Counted from the stretch's first letter, positions 34,585 through 46,110 are shown. The stretch is DNA of 64,000 nucleotides from Omphiscola glabra (GCA_964017045.1 OZ024809.1:29198354-29262353); one strand, 5' to 3'. Made by a program: numbers and translations. The notes: generated by a model not told the origin, from the letters alone.

Positions 34585-35205
34585 TCAGTGCTTGGTGGCG
34601 GAACGGTCTAAACCAGGGGTGGGCAAACTTTGACAAAGGGCCACATTGACAAAGGTAAAGCTTTTGGGGGGCAGCATGTATATTATGTCCAATTTTTAAA
34701 TATCGATAAACATTTCCCTATATTAAAATCGGTAGTTTCGAATTTTAGCATTACATGACAAAGGTCAAGGACTGTTTAAAAAAATAGAAAATTAGAAAGA
34801 AATTTGATCAAAAATGTTTTAAAAATCATAACGGTGCATGAAATTCTGTAAAATTCAACAAAATAACTTAAAAACATAGTAATTTTTTAAAATTTCTAAA
34901 TGCCTTCGAGGGCCACATAATATCAGTTGCCGGGCCGCATGCGGCCCGCGGGCCGTAGTTTGCCCACCCCTGGTCTAGGCTGAGTCCATCACATGCACGT
35001 GTTCTGGAGTGCCATCCCTCCACCCCCCAGAGCCCACTCAATCAAAAACATCTCCAGCACCCCGGGTGTTTGGGACTCGTTTGGACGGCAGCTCATCTAA
35101 GAGAAGAAAACTCTGAATACACGCCCGGAGATGGAGTCCCGTAGGCGGATAACATTGACACAATAAAACATGCCGACCACTCCTGCGATGCCACTGGTGC
35201 TAAAC
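34585..35205 (+). mobile_element. tRNA-SINE-like element with a nested hAT MITE
   Basis: TGGCGGAACGG (34595-34605) fits a pol III A box (TRGCNNARYGG). Joining across the MITE at 34614-34972 continues into GGCTGAGTCCATCACATG and a weak B-box-like segment. The distal body CCCGGAGATGGAGTCCCGTA GGCGG and GACCACTCCTGCGATG matches the SINE at 21565-21645. Boundaries approximate. Confidence 0.55.
34614..34972. mobile_element. hAT-type MITE, 359 bp (CAGGGGTGGGCAAAC ends)
   Basis: Terminal inverted repeats CAGGGGTGGGCAAACT / AGTTTGCCCACCCCTG. GGGCCACATTGAC and CGGGCCGCATGCGGCCCGCG subterminal motifs are typical of a widespread Charlie-like MITE family. Flanks GTCTAAAC (34606-34613) and GTCTAGGC (34973-34980) are a diverged 8-bp duplication. 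A fragment of a related element lies at 62440-62500. Confidence 0.85.
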
Positions 35206-36420
35206 TCTAACAAACATTTGATGTGCCCTTGGGTTATCCAGCGGCGTGGAGAGAGGCGATTTGCTGTGTAGGGAACCAGCTCATAATTTTTTTTTAAAGG
35301 AATAATCCCAGGCCTTATTGATTTTGTACTGCAAGGTCTACACCATCGTAATAAAAAGTTTCTCTTCGAATTTTTCTTGCAGTTCTAGTTAGCGCTGCAA
35401 CCGGAGATATACTTTTTAAAAAAAATCAAAATTACTGTGAATGTCCTTAAAGTAGTCCAACACTCAGGAAGGTCTCCGATATTCGGCAATGCCGTCGATT
35501 GAAATGATTTTGCCAGTCGACTAGATCAGCAGTAGAAAACCGCGGCTCGCTGTGAGCTTACTATGAACATTCGCTCCAGTATTTCGAAATTTTGTTAAAA
35601 TTAAGAACAAGATGAAATACGCGAGACTAAATTCTTCTAGTAACCACGGATGCTGTGTGGCCCGAATGGCCAAAACAAGTCAATCCAAAGCTAGTGGACT
35701 TGAGCTCGAAACGGCCTGACCAGTGGTTGGCAAATCGGGAGCCGAGTGCGGCTCAGCCATTCGGCCACAAATCGGTTTTGGCTCCGAAAAGCATGTTTCT
35801 TGACCGGATCTTAAAAAGAAATTTGACTCTCAATTTTTTTTTTAAATCGTCCAACTGTTCTATTGACTGATAAGTTTTCCGACCACAGGTCTAGATTATG
35901 AACATGTAAACAGTTTCTTTTGGTACAACAAAATTCGGAAACATATGCTTTTAGAATAGGATACTCGTTTTTGTGCCTATTACATTGTAATAAAATTAAA
36001 CTATTGTATAGTAAATGCACTTTGAAAGTCAGAATATATATTTTTTCCTCTGGTTAGAGTTACGCGTTTTCAACAAAAGCCATTTTAATTTTAAACCTAT
36101 TAATTTGTAATGTTCTATATAAAATCTGACTATAATTGCTTTTTTATTGATAACACTAAGTTGTCACAACGAGAAGTCTATTTTAAGACTCGTATTATCT
36201 CAGCCCTCTCCAGTGGCATCATTTTAATTAGTAGCAGCTAATATCGGCTTTAATATTTTAGAGAAGGAAGGGGCGCAAAAATGTAGTACTATCTGGGGCG
36301 CCAAACATTGATAAGCTCCGACTTGAGTTCAGCTTCACTTTAAGCTTTTTTTTAGTCATAATCTACAGGCTGGAATGAAAAGACTTAGATCTCTTGTGGT
36401 TAGTCAATGTAAAGAACAAA
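35206..36420. other. Non-genic sequence with small transposon scraps
   Basis: 36265-36305 (GGGGCGCAAAAATGTAG ... GGGGCGCCAAACATTG) resembles the GCGCCC MITE family at 9325 and 22934. Otherwise nothing recognised; short frames at 35655-36020 are not assignable. Confidence 0.4.
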
Positions 36421-36424
36421 GAAT

Positions 36425-36490
36425 GCTGATAGTGCTCAACTTACGGCCTAAGTTTCTTACGACCATTCGACTTTACGACCACGATCCCTA
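36425..36490 (+). repeat. Fragment of a CAACTTACGACC repeat
   Basis: GTGCTCAACTTACGGCC and ACGACCACGATCCCTA echo TACTCAACTTATGAAC and GATCGTGGTCGTAAGTCGAG CAC at 37278-37354, the latter with inverted-repeat-like ends. Likely a small MITE family, low confidence. Confidence 0.45.
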
Positions 36491-37277
36491 GACCTATTAG
36501 ATTTCAGAATTATGTCTGCCTCAATTATCAGTCGAACGGCGTTGTCTGCTGTAACACCAACATTATTTGGCGATCCTGTTACGTTTTGCTTGCGAGCTGG
36601 ATGTAATAATATTGCATCTATATTCTAATCAGTTAATGACAGTTAATGACTTTCATTGTCATCCTCATCTCTTCAATAACACGAGACAGAAGTTTGGTCA
36701 TCACTGTAATATTTATTTATCACTTGACACAAACATAATAAAGTCTCCGATAGTGGAGGAAGATAATATATTGTCTACTGCTTCACATAAGTCATATTAC
36801 ACACAAGCTGTTACAGGAAGAAACTTTACTAGCACACGATATAAATCTCCATACTGTTTATCCTACATATCTATAACCGTTATTTTCTTCTGCCCTTGAC
36901 ATTCATCTCCTCTACTTCCTAATTAATATTAATTTACTAAAACATTACGTTATCCGAGATAAAATAATTGTATTCACATTTGACCTGTTACAGCTGCAAT
37001 CAGCGGCGGTCGTTAACTAAGGAAAGGGAGGCATGATGCTATGATGATGCTATGCTGTTGGCCGACGTCACCAGTTTCTAAGAACCAGCACGGTCACGCT
37101 CAACAACCCTAGGTCCATTCACTGCCCCAAGCGCGGCTCAAACAGTGTTTGAACATTTGAACTCCCATCTCCCAAAAAATGAACATCGAAAATTATGATT
37201 TATAACAATAATAAAAGTAATATATGATATAATTTAACTTACATATTTTTATAACATCACTTCACATTACTATACAC

Positions 37278-37358
37278 ATAGCGTACTCAACTTATGAACA
37301 AATCGTGTTACGACCGGTTAGTCGGAACCGATCGTGGTCGTAAGTCGAGCACTAGCTG
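37278..37358. mobile_element. Small MITE-like element with inverted ends
   Basis: Left GTACTCAACTTATGAAC and right GTCGTAAGTCGAGCAC are partial inverted repeats around CGACCGGTTAGTCGGAACCG. Related sequence at 36425-36490. Confidence 0.45.
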
Positions 37359-37429
37359 TACCTAATTTGATTTTGACATATTTTGCTTGCAATTAAACAA
37401 CCCTTTAAAAAAAAAAAGTTCCGTATAAG

Positions 37430-37580
37430 TCATTTATATGCATTGTGTTCGTGTCTTTCTTTCTGACTGGGTGGGCGCAGAACGTACGGACGGCCAATGG
37501 CCCCACTTCCCCTCAACCTATCGAGCTGAAACTTGGCACATAGACCCGTTGCAGATGACAACACATAAACGATTTTTAAA
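37430..37580 (+). repeat. Dispersed repeat family B copy
   Basis: CCCCACTTCCCCTCAACCTA TCGAGCTGAAACTTGGCACA parallels 44240-44290 and 52672-52735 and, inverted, 16560-16612. Confidence 0.6.
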
Positions 37581-38928
37581 AGTTTACCATAATTTTTTTT
37601 TTTAAAAGACATGACTTATGACTTTAAAAGTAATCTCGTCGCACATTAAGAACATCGTAATTTTTCTATAGATTTATCTCATCAGTCCCAAACGTCGTGT
37701 TGAAAACAAACAAACAAACATACCAACAAACACAACTTATAGTCAAAGTAATCTTGAAGTTTGGTGGAAATGCAACAGTTCAAGATTCTCCTTTTATTTT
37801 ATTGTCTTCTAAGAGCTGAAATATATTTTTTGCCCGCCCCCACCCTTTTCCACTCCCCCCCCCCCCCCATTATCTACTCTTCAACAAATCTGATCACCAA
37901 CAGAAGCGGCCTGCCCATTTCAAATTGCTGTTCAATTTCCAAATTAGCGTTTGCACTTTTTCGAGTCATTGAATACAGAGAGATCTCTCTTCGCCCGCGT
38001 AGCCACTCGACCCGAAAAAAAGAACGAAATTTCACAGTCTCAGCGCTTTGCTCTCGAGAGTACAATGGAAAGTGGAAAACCTTTTGATTTCGGTGTACTC
38101 GAAGGGCGCCCAGAAGAATCACTAGAAATGTTGAATGAGCCAATGGTCGAAATGTGCGGAATAAATTAATTAAGACTACATCGGCCCATAAAAGATTTCA
38201 TCGACGTCACTTCCTATTTTCATTTCATTTCATGATTAGAGTAAAGGGTTTCATGTCAAGGACATGGATCTTTCCATGAAGAATGGAACCGTCCAATATA
38301 AATTATTAATGAAATACTTATCCGAGCAAACGGCCTCGTGGTTTAGTGCATACAAATCCTTTCGTGACATACTCGTCAGTAGAAAGTACATCCTAATTAC
38401 GGGTAATCGATTCTTAGAACTAAATCACTAGATATAAAGTTCCGTTAAGTTATTTTCTACTGAAGTTACATTAGATATATGATTTTTTTTTGTTTTGTTT
38501 TCGCTGAAGTAACATCAGACTTCTGTTACATTATTTTAAACTGGAGCTACATTTGACTTCTGTAATATATTTTTACATTAAGGAAAATCTGAATTTAAAA
38601 TAGATATACGGCGTTTGCGTTTTTAGAACACAAAGAAATACTTTAAAAAAAAAAAAAAACAGGGACCAATGACATTGTCGGATCTCTGAATGCATGTTCA
38701 GAGTGTCCCTTAGTTTCTACATCAGATTTTGAGTGTTCATCGCTGCAGCACATCCACATGTCAGGTACATCATCACACGCATCATTGTACAAAACAGGTT
38801 AGAGATCCCGTGATGAGATTATCCGAACCGAATGGCGGGGATATGATCACACGCTCAATGAACAAAACGGGTTAGAGTTCACGTGATGAGGTGATCCCAG
38901 CCCAGAGTAAGTTCATGAACCCACTTAC
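37581..38928. other. Intron or 3' flank downstream of GPCR exon 3
   Basis: No further GPCR exon recognised. The opposing 72-108-aa frames at 37761-38169 have no known domain. Two similar segments at 38761-38815 and 38838-38892 (CACACGC...ACAAAACNGGTTAGAG) form a small tandem duplication. Confidence 0.4.
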
Positions 38929-39075
38929 CCAGTTTCTTCATGCGTCTGTTCCTCCTGTAGGCGGCCAGCAGCGAGCTGAAGATGCCGCACATGAAGAGGA
39001 ATACAAGGACCGATGGGACCGCGAGGGTCAGGGCCGTGTCGAAGTAGGTCAATCCCTCGTTGAATCGTGAAAACT
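38929..39075 (-). CDS. GPCR exon 3: end of ECL2, TM5, start of ICL3
   Basis: Internal exon of 147 bp. Acceptor TTTAATTCCACAG|AG; donor AAACTGG|GTAAGT (strong consensus). The first two bases complete the split codon G|AG (Glu211) left by exon 2. Residues 212-259 read FSRFNEGLTYFD, then a hydrophobic helix (about 220-248) with LAVPSV containing the TM5 proline (Pro231, position 5.50), then the basic AAYRRNRRMKKL typical of the cytoplasmic end of TM5/ICL3. The exon ends in phase 1, so at least one downstream exon with TM6-TM7 is required. It is not found in the window to the left (see findings). The intron to exon 2 is about 17.9 kb and full of repeats. Confidence 0.88.
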
Positions 39076-39534
39076 CTGTGGAATTAAATATGAAACAGTT
39101 ATCCGATAATTAAAAGAAAAGTTTGAAAAGTTTTGAAGTACTTTCTCAATATCACATTGCGTTTCCCGGGTCACCAAACAGCCAAGATCAATATGGGGTT
39201 AATTTTTCAGTAGGGGAAGTAGCCATCAGACAGAAGAACTTTGGTGAGAAATCTCCACCGTTCCCCCACAATGACCATCTTATGTCAACCTCCTAATGAT
39301 GTTTCCGGGAGCTGTCATTCGGGCACAATCGGCAGACATGAGTCCAATGTCGTGAGCGTAATCTGCCTGGCAGACGGCCCAAATTAGCGCTCGGGGTCAT
39401 ATCATTTACCGGGTCAATGGGAATACGGTTGGAGAATAGAAAAATGACGATCAGGTTTGTGAAACAAAAAAAAGAAAATGTTTGAAGTGCAAGACGATAA
39501 CATAGAAATTCCGGCTTAAACGTATAAGGCCAAG
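39076..39534 (-). other. GPCR intron 2, repeat-free part near exon 3
   Basis: No gene or repeat recognised. Intron 2 continues to 57017. Confidence 0.5.
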
Positions 39535-39720
39535 GTTTGTTTGTTTGTTTGTTTTATTTTATTTTATTTTATTTTGTTTGTTTGTTTTGTTTAGATAGTT
39601 TTTTAGTTTGTTTTTGTTTGTTTATTTCTTTGTTAAAATTGTGTTTGTTTCTTTTGTTTCGTTAGTTTGTTTGTTTTGTTTGTTTGTTGTTTTGTTTGTT
39701 TTTTGTTTTTTTATATAAAT
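39535..39720. repeat. (GTTT)n / (ATTTT)n low-complexity tract
   Basis: Runs of TTTGTTTGTTTG and TTTTATTTTATTTTATTTTG within GPCR intron 2. Confidence 0.9.
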
Positions 39721-39904
39721 AAAACAAACGGTTTCCCAAACGCTGGATTAAGACTCATGTGTAGAGAGGAACGCATTTTAAAACGGAATAGTTTGATAAA
39801 CCCCACCCTGAGAAATAATAAAACCAGGTATGTTGCGGTGTGAATCAAAAGTAGGTCATCTGACTTTCGGCAAAAGCAAAGGAGATCTCCAAAGTTCTTT
39901 GCTG

Positions 39905-40075
39905 TGCTCTGTTTCTTGTCATACTGCTATTTGTCCTGTTCGCTGAAGAAGTCTTCGAGGCTCTAAGCCGAAACGTTCACATCTTATTGTCCCGTCTTTT
40001 GATTCAAGCTTCAACATACCTTGCTCTATGCTTTCATTCACACTGCTTGAACCTAGTCCTTCAATTTTTTTCCGT
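39905..40075 (-). repeat. Dispersed retroelement tail (AAGCCGAAACGTT type)
   Basis: TCGCTGAAGAAGTCTTCGAG GCTCTAAGCCGAAACGTTC with TTCAAGCTTCAACATACCTT after it. Related segments at 53485-53525 (TTCAAGCTTCAGCATACCTG) and 58875-58950 (TCTGCTGAAGAAGGCAACTG GCCGAAGCATCC...AAGCCTAAACATACT). Interspersed family, possibly Penelope-like or LINE 3' sequence; class not certain. Confidence 0.5.
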
Positions 40076-40384
40076 AAGAGATAACAAAAAACTTGTCCTA
40101 TTTTGGAATTTCTCATTGCATACAAAAACATAAACTTAGCATAAAGAAGATTAGATCACGAAACTATAAATGCGTTATAATCTCGTTATGGATTTATGAT
40201 TAAATATCAGGAAAAAAAACGAAGCTGAATGTTGAAAAGTTGAACATTTAAATAAAAGTATATTCCGCAAGTTTTTAACACAAGAAATATTCCCTTCAGA
40301 GCAAAGACATACTTGTTGAGTCCAAATAATTGATTTTTTTAAAAAACGACTGATTGGTCCGTACCAATTATACAATTATTGACT

Positions 40385-40645
40385 GATTGGACACATGCAG
40401 TCATCTTCCAATCATTTACTGTGCATTTTCAGCAATCTTCCAATAATTTAACGCACATTTTACAACAATTTCCCAATTAATTACTGCACATTTTACAACT
40501 ATTTTCGTATTACTTATCGCACATTTGCAACCATTTTTCAATTATTTATCGCACATTTCCAACCATTTTCCAATTACTTAACGCACAACTGCAAGCATTT
40601 CCAATTATTTACCGCACATTTTACAACCATTTTCCACTTATTTAT
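40385..40645. repeat. Degenerate minisatellite, ~36-bp unit
   Basis: Seven diverged units of ATTTACCGCACATTTTACAA CCATTTTCCAATT. Confidence 0.8.
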
Positions 40646-40938
40646 AACTACCCCGATGATAAATGTAACTGTGTGAACAATGGAAATGATCACAATACAT
40701 AAATTGGTTTGATAGATGATTTGGGCATACATGTTTGGGTTGTCGGTTGTTTTGACGTGACTGGTTGTTTTGTGTATACATAAATAATAGAATACATCAA
40801 AATCCACTTACTATTTTATGTATATGTATTATTTTTTTTTTTAGGATAGATTTGGAGTGAAAACAAATTTTGAAAGGACGGTAATAATGAATATATTATA
40901 GAAAGTTAGACGGCGGGAAAACAATCCTATCGTCTATC
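40646..40938. other. AT-rich intron sequence
   Basis: No recognised feature. Confidence 0.4.
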
Positions 40939-40946
40939 CTCCAGAG

Positions 40947-41170
40947 CAGAGGTTCTCAACCTCCCTAATGCTTCAACCCTTTAATACACTTCCTCATGGT
41001 GTGGCGACCCACAAATCCCAAAATTATGTTCGTTGTTACTTTATAACTGTGAAGTACACGTGTTTTCCGATGATCTTTCTTGGGCGACCCCTGGGAAAGG
41101 GTCGTTCGAAACCCCCCCCCCCCCACCCAACACCCTAAAGGGTTTGCGACACACAGGTTGAGAGCCGCTG
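40947..41170 (-). mobile_element. SPIN-like hAT MITE, 224 bp
   Basis: Reverse orientation: CAGAGGTTCTCAACCTCCCT AATG at the left, GACACACAGGTTGAGAGCCG CTG at the right, TTTCCGATGATCTTTCTTGG GCGACCCCTGG inside. A poly-C run (41111-41123) has expanded in it. Flanks CTCCAGAG and CTCTAAAT are a weak 8-bp duplication. Confidence 0.82.
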
Positions 41171-42034
41171 CTCTAAATCTCCCTGGAGTGGTCTGTTTTT
41201 TTCTTTTTCATTTGTTGTACGATAAAACAACATCAACATGTTCATTGTCACCATTGTCAAGGCCACACGACGCCCGTCAACACATAAACAAAAAAAACAA
41301 AAACAAAATGAATGCCCACCAGTTACCGCGGTTATTTTTACAGTACCCTCGACACCAAACTTGACTTCGTCTCTCTCGAGCTGTTGACGAGATATAAAAC
41401 TTAAACGTTCGTTCCCACGGGAGACCGTGACAACGGTTTCTTATTTTTATTTTCGGGTGTCTTCTTCGAGAGAGTTCCTCCCCCTAACTTTTCGCAAAGA
41501 TCGCGCAAATCTATTTCACATTTTACGTTGAAACCGGTGTCCCCATTTAAAAACTATTTCTCTGTCAACTCTTCCACCCCCACCCCCATATTTTGCAAAT
41601 TGAGGACTAGGAGGGGAGTGGTCCGACATTGAGAACCACTCATCTGAAAGTCTGTAGACTAAGACAATAAAGTGGCTACAACAGTATACGCATATAAAAT
41701 ATATCTTCGCGTAAAAAAAAAAACTGTTTTTCCAACCATAAGTTGAATTAGTGATTTTGTTGAGTTTAATTTAAAGATATGTCTAGTTGAAAATATGTTT
41801 TCTTGACATATTTCGGTATTTTCGTTAGTAAACTGACCCTTCAACTCTGACCCTACAAATCCACCACAATCCACGTACAAAATATATCCATGCGGTGATT
41901 CGGTCAAAACTAGACCTAAAAGAAAAGGGGAAAATTCAAAGAGTTATACACCAAGTCTGATGAAATTTAAGGGGAAAAAACATGAGGGTATGCAAAATGT
42001 GAGGACACAAATCTGGGTTCCGCTTACGTCACGT
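41171..42034. other. Intron sequence, no feature recognised
   Basis: Contains a short phrase, GAGGGGAGTGGTCCGACATTG AGAACCACT near 41612, resembling a hAT end. Otherwise unassigned. The 82-aa minus frame (41659-41907) has no known domain. Confidence 0.4.
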
Positions 42035-42330
42035 TGTGCACCGCCGTGTCTTCTACACTGACTCTGGCGTGGTAATAGATACCAGTCCGTGTGTCTGCAC
42101 CTCTTCTGGTATGACAGTAGATATCGGGTCATTGTGTCTACACTGCCTCTTGCGTGGCAATAGACACCCGTCATTGTGTCTACGCTGCCTCTGGCGTGGC
42201 AATAGATCCATGTCATTGTGTCTATACTGCCTTAGGCATGGCAATAAATACTCGTCATTGTGTTTACATTGCCTCTGCCGTGGCACTAGATCAATGTCAC
42301 TATGGCTACACTGCCACAATGCATGTTTAA
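42035..42330. repeat. Minisatellite, 42-bp unit, ~6-7 copies
   Basis: CATTGTGTCTACACTGCCTC followed by TTGCGTGGCAATAGACACCC GT. 42 is divisible by three, so both strands are open; no protein signature. Confidence 0.88.
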
Positions 42331-42344
42331 ATAGTTACACTTGC

Positions 42345-42785
42345 CACTCTCCGTAAACTTGCCCAAGTACATACACAGGCCCCACTGCCATAATCATGTC
42401 CCACTACATACAAATGAGCACTTCGTACACTTGCCCCACTTCGTACACTTGCACCATTGCGTAAACATGCCCATTTGCCATACACATGCTCCACTTCTTA
42501 CACATGCCCCACTGCGTACACTTGTCCCACTGACTGCACTCGCCCAACTGCATAGAATTGTCCCACTGCTTACACTTGCCCAATGCGTACACTTGCCTAC
42601 TGCGTACACATGCCCAACTGCAAACAAACGTCACACCTTGTACACATGGCCCACTGCCATACACGTGCCCAACTGCGTATACTTGTCACACCGCGTACAC
42701 ATTGCCCACTGCCATACACATGCCCCACTGCGTACACATGCCCCACTGCGTACACATGCCCCACTGTCATACACATGCATTTTTT
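42345..42785. repeat. Minisatellite, 18-bp unit, ~24 copies
   Basis: CACATGCCCCACTGCGTA with variants (CACTTGCCCAACTGC, CATACACATG). It is unrelated to the 42-bp array that directly precedes it. Open frames on both strands are repeat translation. Confidence 0.9.
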
Positions 42786-43121
42786 TTCAATAGTTGACGT
42801 CATTGATAACTCATGTACCTGAAGACAGTAACAGCATTTTAAAATGCACATTAAAAATTCAATCTACTGAATTTTTAGCAACTTTTTCACTGCTTCAACT
42901 TATCACAGATAACGAACATAGGACTATTAATAAATATATTATATCTTTTGTAACTATATCCTATCGTCTTTATAAAAAAATTTCTATATCAATACAATTT
43001 ATTTTTTTTCAAAAATGATTCGTTTTAAATAGCCATACAAATAGTTTTCTTTTTTTTTTCTTTACAACACAGTACTTCTCTTTTTGGTATTTATGGATAT
43101 TTTTTTTTCCTTCTTCTTTAA
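42786..43121. other. AT-rich intron sequence
   Basis: No feature recognised; several poly-T runs. Confidence 0.4.
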
Positions 43122-43304
43122 CAGCGGCTCTCAACCTGTGGGTCGCGACCCCTTGGGGGTCGAACAACCCTTTCACAGGGGTCGCCTAAGACCATCGAAA
43201 AACATATTTATGATGTAGCAGCTTAGGAAGTTTTATGGTTGGGATTGTCACAACATGAAGAACTGTACTAAATGGTGCGGCATTAGGAAGGTTGAGAAAC
43301 ATTG
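43122..43304 (+). mobile_element. SPIN-like hAT MITE, 183 bp (best-preserved left end)
   Basis: CAGCGGCTCTCAACCTGTGG GTCGCGACCCCTTGGGGGTC GAACAACCCTTTCACAGGGG TCGCCTAAGACCATCGAAAA matches what I know of the SPIN consensus left end nearly base for base. The right end is CGGCATTAGGAAGGTTGAGA AACATTG. Flanks TTCTTTAA / CTCTATAA resemble a decayed 8-bp target duplication. Confidence 0.9.
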
Positions 43305-44034
43305 CTCTATAAGAGTAAAGTTTAACCCTTTCCTGCTCCGAGAAACAAATCGGTACGTAAGTTAACCCCATCAGGTTCATTGCATGATTTTTTTTTTTTT
43401 AAAGTTTTGACTCCTAGTGTTAAATTCCCTATGGAATTAAATTCCCCCCGATGGTCGATGTGTGTAAGATCAAAATGGATTTGCGGTGCACTCTAATGTA
43501 AGCCGGCCAGCCAAGTGTATTATAAAACATCATAATTAGTTGTAAAGAACATGTTTTTGTGTCACCGGAGAACTGATGAAATACCCAAAGTCGATGGTTC
43601 TAAAATTGTCCAATAATAATAATAAAAAAAAAAAAAAATTTTAAATAATAAAATAAAAATAAAATAAATAATAACGAATATGTAAATGAGTCACTTTAAA
43701 AAAAAAAATTAAATAAAATTCTAACAAATTTTACGTAACGAATGTTTAATGATGTAAAAAATATAAATAAACTCTAGACAAGGGGAGACAATGACTCGAA
43801 AACTGAGATGGATAATTACAAGAATCTGCTCTGTCCAATATTATCCAACTCTCACACAGAATTGTAAAAATGGGAACACGGATTCAAAGACACACAATAT
43901 GTGTCAGAAACGGATATGAATTAGGAGTATACCAGGATATGTTAAACCATTTTTTTTTTTTTTTAAACATTTTATTTAAACTTGTCTTTGCTTCCTTTCC
44001 CTTCTTTCCGTTTATGGCATTTCATCTGCTCTGT
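43305..44034. other. AT-rich intron sequence
   Basis: Contains an A-rich tract with AATAA/AAAT repeats (43612-43740). No gene recognised. Confidence 0.4.
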
Positions 44035-44039
44035 GCTAA

Positions 44040-44141
44040 TACATGGTTTGTACCACATGGTTTGTACCACATGGTTTGTACCACATGGTTTGTACCACAT
44101 GGTTTGTACCACATGGTTTGTACCACATGGTTTGTACCAAA
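44040..44141. repeat. 14-bp minisatellite, 7 perfect copies
   Basis: ACATGGTTTGTACC repeated almost without change, indicating recent expansion. The peptide HGLYHMVCTTWFVP is its three-frame translation. Confidence 0.95.
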
Positions 44142-44199
44142 TGTTAATAGTTTGCGCTTGGTTTTAAAAAAAAAAAATACTCTTTATCAATTTTGCTTT

Positions 44200-44300
44200 T
44201 GTTCGTGCATTTCGTTCTGGATGGGTGGCAAAATCTTCGGACGCCTAATTGACCCACTTCCCGTCAATTTATCGAGCTGAAACCTGACACACACATTTTC
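44200..44300 (+). repeat. Dispersed repeat family B copy
   Basis: GGCAAAATCTTCGGACGCCT AATTGACCCACTTCCCGTCA ATTTATCGAGCTGAAACCTG. Best match to 52655-52710. Confidence 0.65.
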
Positions 44301-44984
44301 AGCCCCACCCTCTCCTCCAACCCCTCACAAATAGGTTTCTTATGTTTTTCAATAGTGAAGGTGGGGTGGGGGGAAGAATTGTAATGGTTTTTTCAGTGGG
44401 TGCGTATTTTAGTGTGGAGATTAATGTTAAGCTGTTGCAATTTGCTTTGTATTGGTGGAGTATTTGGGTATATCAGGGGCGTCATTTCAGGATTTTCAGA
44501 TTTACATAACAATTCAAATAACACCCTCAAAGTAAAGGAGGAGGGAAAATAAAAAGGATTTATACGAAAAACTTCCTTTTTAGGGTGTTTTCTTCTCCAG
44601 CTTAATAACGAGTGATTCGTGTGTTACACGTAATAAATCCATATTGTAGTACTCTGACAGCCTCTTCAAGTAAAGAAAACCCTCCAAAAATGTATCATAA
44701 TGGTTCTTATCGTCAATATTTTTTTACTGACATACCACAGAGTGGATTTGTCGCACAAGCAAATTATTTAAACGCCATTAACTTTCTTTTAATGTCTGTC
44801 GGTTGCAGCAATTAAAAACTGTACGTCAACAACTGGGTAATTACTAGTATGCAGCGTTTCGCTCCAAACACCAGATGTCGCCTGGAGTCCCGGGTTTTTC
44901 ATGTGGGTGCTCTATTCCGTTTATCAGTTCTGTTGTAGCTGTAAGCGTTGCTCTTATCACAGTTGTTTTTTTTTACTGTTGTAG
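44301..44984. other. Intron sequence, no feature recognised
   Basis: Nothing supported; one 67-aa frame (44612-44815) without known domain. Confidence 0.4.
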
Positions 44985-45440
44985 GGTGTAGTACTACTTG
45001 TCACTGTTGTAAAACCCTGCCACTGTTGTACCAATATGCCCCTGCCACACCACCCTGTCACTGCTGTACCACCCTGCCACTGTTGTACCACCCTGCCACT
45101 GTCGCACCACCCTGTCACTGCTGTACCACCCTGCCACTGTTGTACCGCCATGCCACTGTCGCACCGCCCTGCCACTGCCGCACCACCCTGTCACTGTTGT
45201 ACCACCCTGTCGTTGTTGTACCGCCCTGCCGCTGTTGTACCACCCTGCCACATTTGTACAGCCTGTCAATGTGGTGCAACCACGCCTCTGTTATACCGCA
45301 CTACAATTTCGCACCCCCCTGCTACTTTTTGTACTACTCTGCTACCTTTGCACGACCGTGTCACGGTTGTACCACCCGGTCACTGTTGTACTGTCCCGTC
45401 CCTTGTTTGTACAACCCTGGTAATTTTGTACCACACCAAA
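44985..45440. repeat. Minisatellite, 19-bp unit, ~23 copies
   Basis: CCACCCTGCCACTGTTGTA with C/T and TTG/TCG/CTG variants. 19 bp shifts frame each unit, giving long open frames (191 and 145 aa) in several frames; not a gene. Confidence 0.9.
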
Positions 45441-45984
45441 CAACCCCCCCCCCACATAGTTTTAACCCCCTAGTTGGCCATACTTATATTGTTTACATTT
45501 CTCCAACGACTAATTCATGTTAACATTCAACAGCTTTCATCTTTTCAAAGTCCCAGTAACGGAAATTAACCCCAGGACTTAAGTCCCCTAGGAGAAATTG
45601 AAGAAACACGATCCATCCCAACACTCTCCGAATTTAAAATATCAGATGATTAAATTAAATTAGTATATCTAAAAAAACAACTAGCAAAAAATAACTGCTT
45701 GTCTCTGTGTTTTATACACGAGAAAGCGACACAGCAAGGTTCAGTGAAATATGTACATTGAGCAAACCCTTGGGGGTCGAAGCGAAGTCTATGCTATTTG
45801 CGGGAATGGTGCGATTCGCAGGTTCAGCCGTAACGGCGATGACGTACAAAAACGTGAGAGGAAAAAGACATAGTGAAAATGAAAAAAAAAGACATACCGG
45901 CATTGAAAATAAGAAGAAGTGAGAAAACAAGCTAAGGTTGAATGTATGTGCATGAATGCTTATTAATGAAAGCAACGGGAGATA
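45441..45984. other. Intron sequence, no feature recognised
   Basis: Overlapping short frames on both strands at 45707-45993, no known domain. Confidence 0.4.
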
Positions 45985-46110
45985 CCATGGCACTTAAACA
46001 CTCTACATGCTTATTGCACTTAAACATGCTACATTGCTTATTGCACTTAAACGTGCTACGTTTCTTATTTTACTTAAACATTCTACATGCTTATTGCACT
46101 TAAACATTCT
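45985..46110. repeat. Short tandem repeat, ~27-33-bp units
   Basis: Four copies of TTATTGCACTTAAACATGCT ACAT. Confidence 0.8.

Noticed and set aside
44948..45523. 191-aa frame with CCTTLPLLYH repeats (cysteine-rich)
   Set aside because: 19-bp unit cycles through all three frames; cysteines arise from the repeat, not from a conserved fold.
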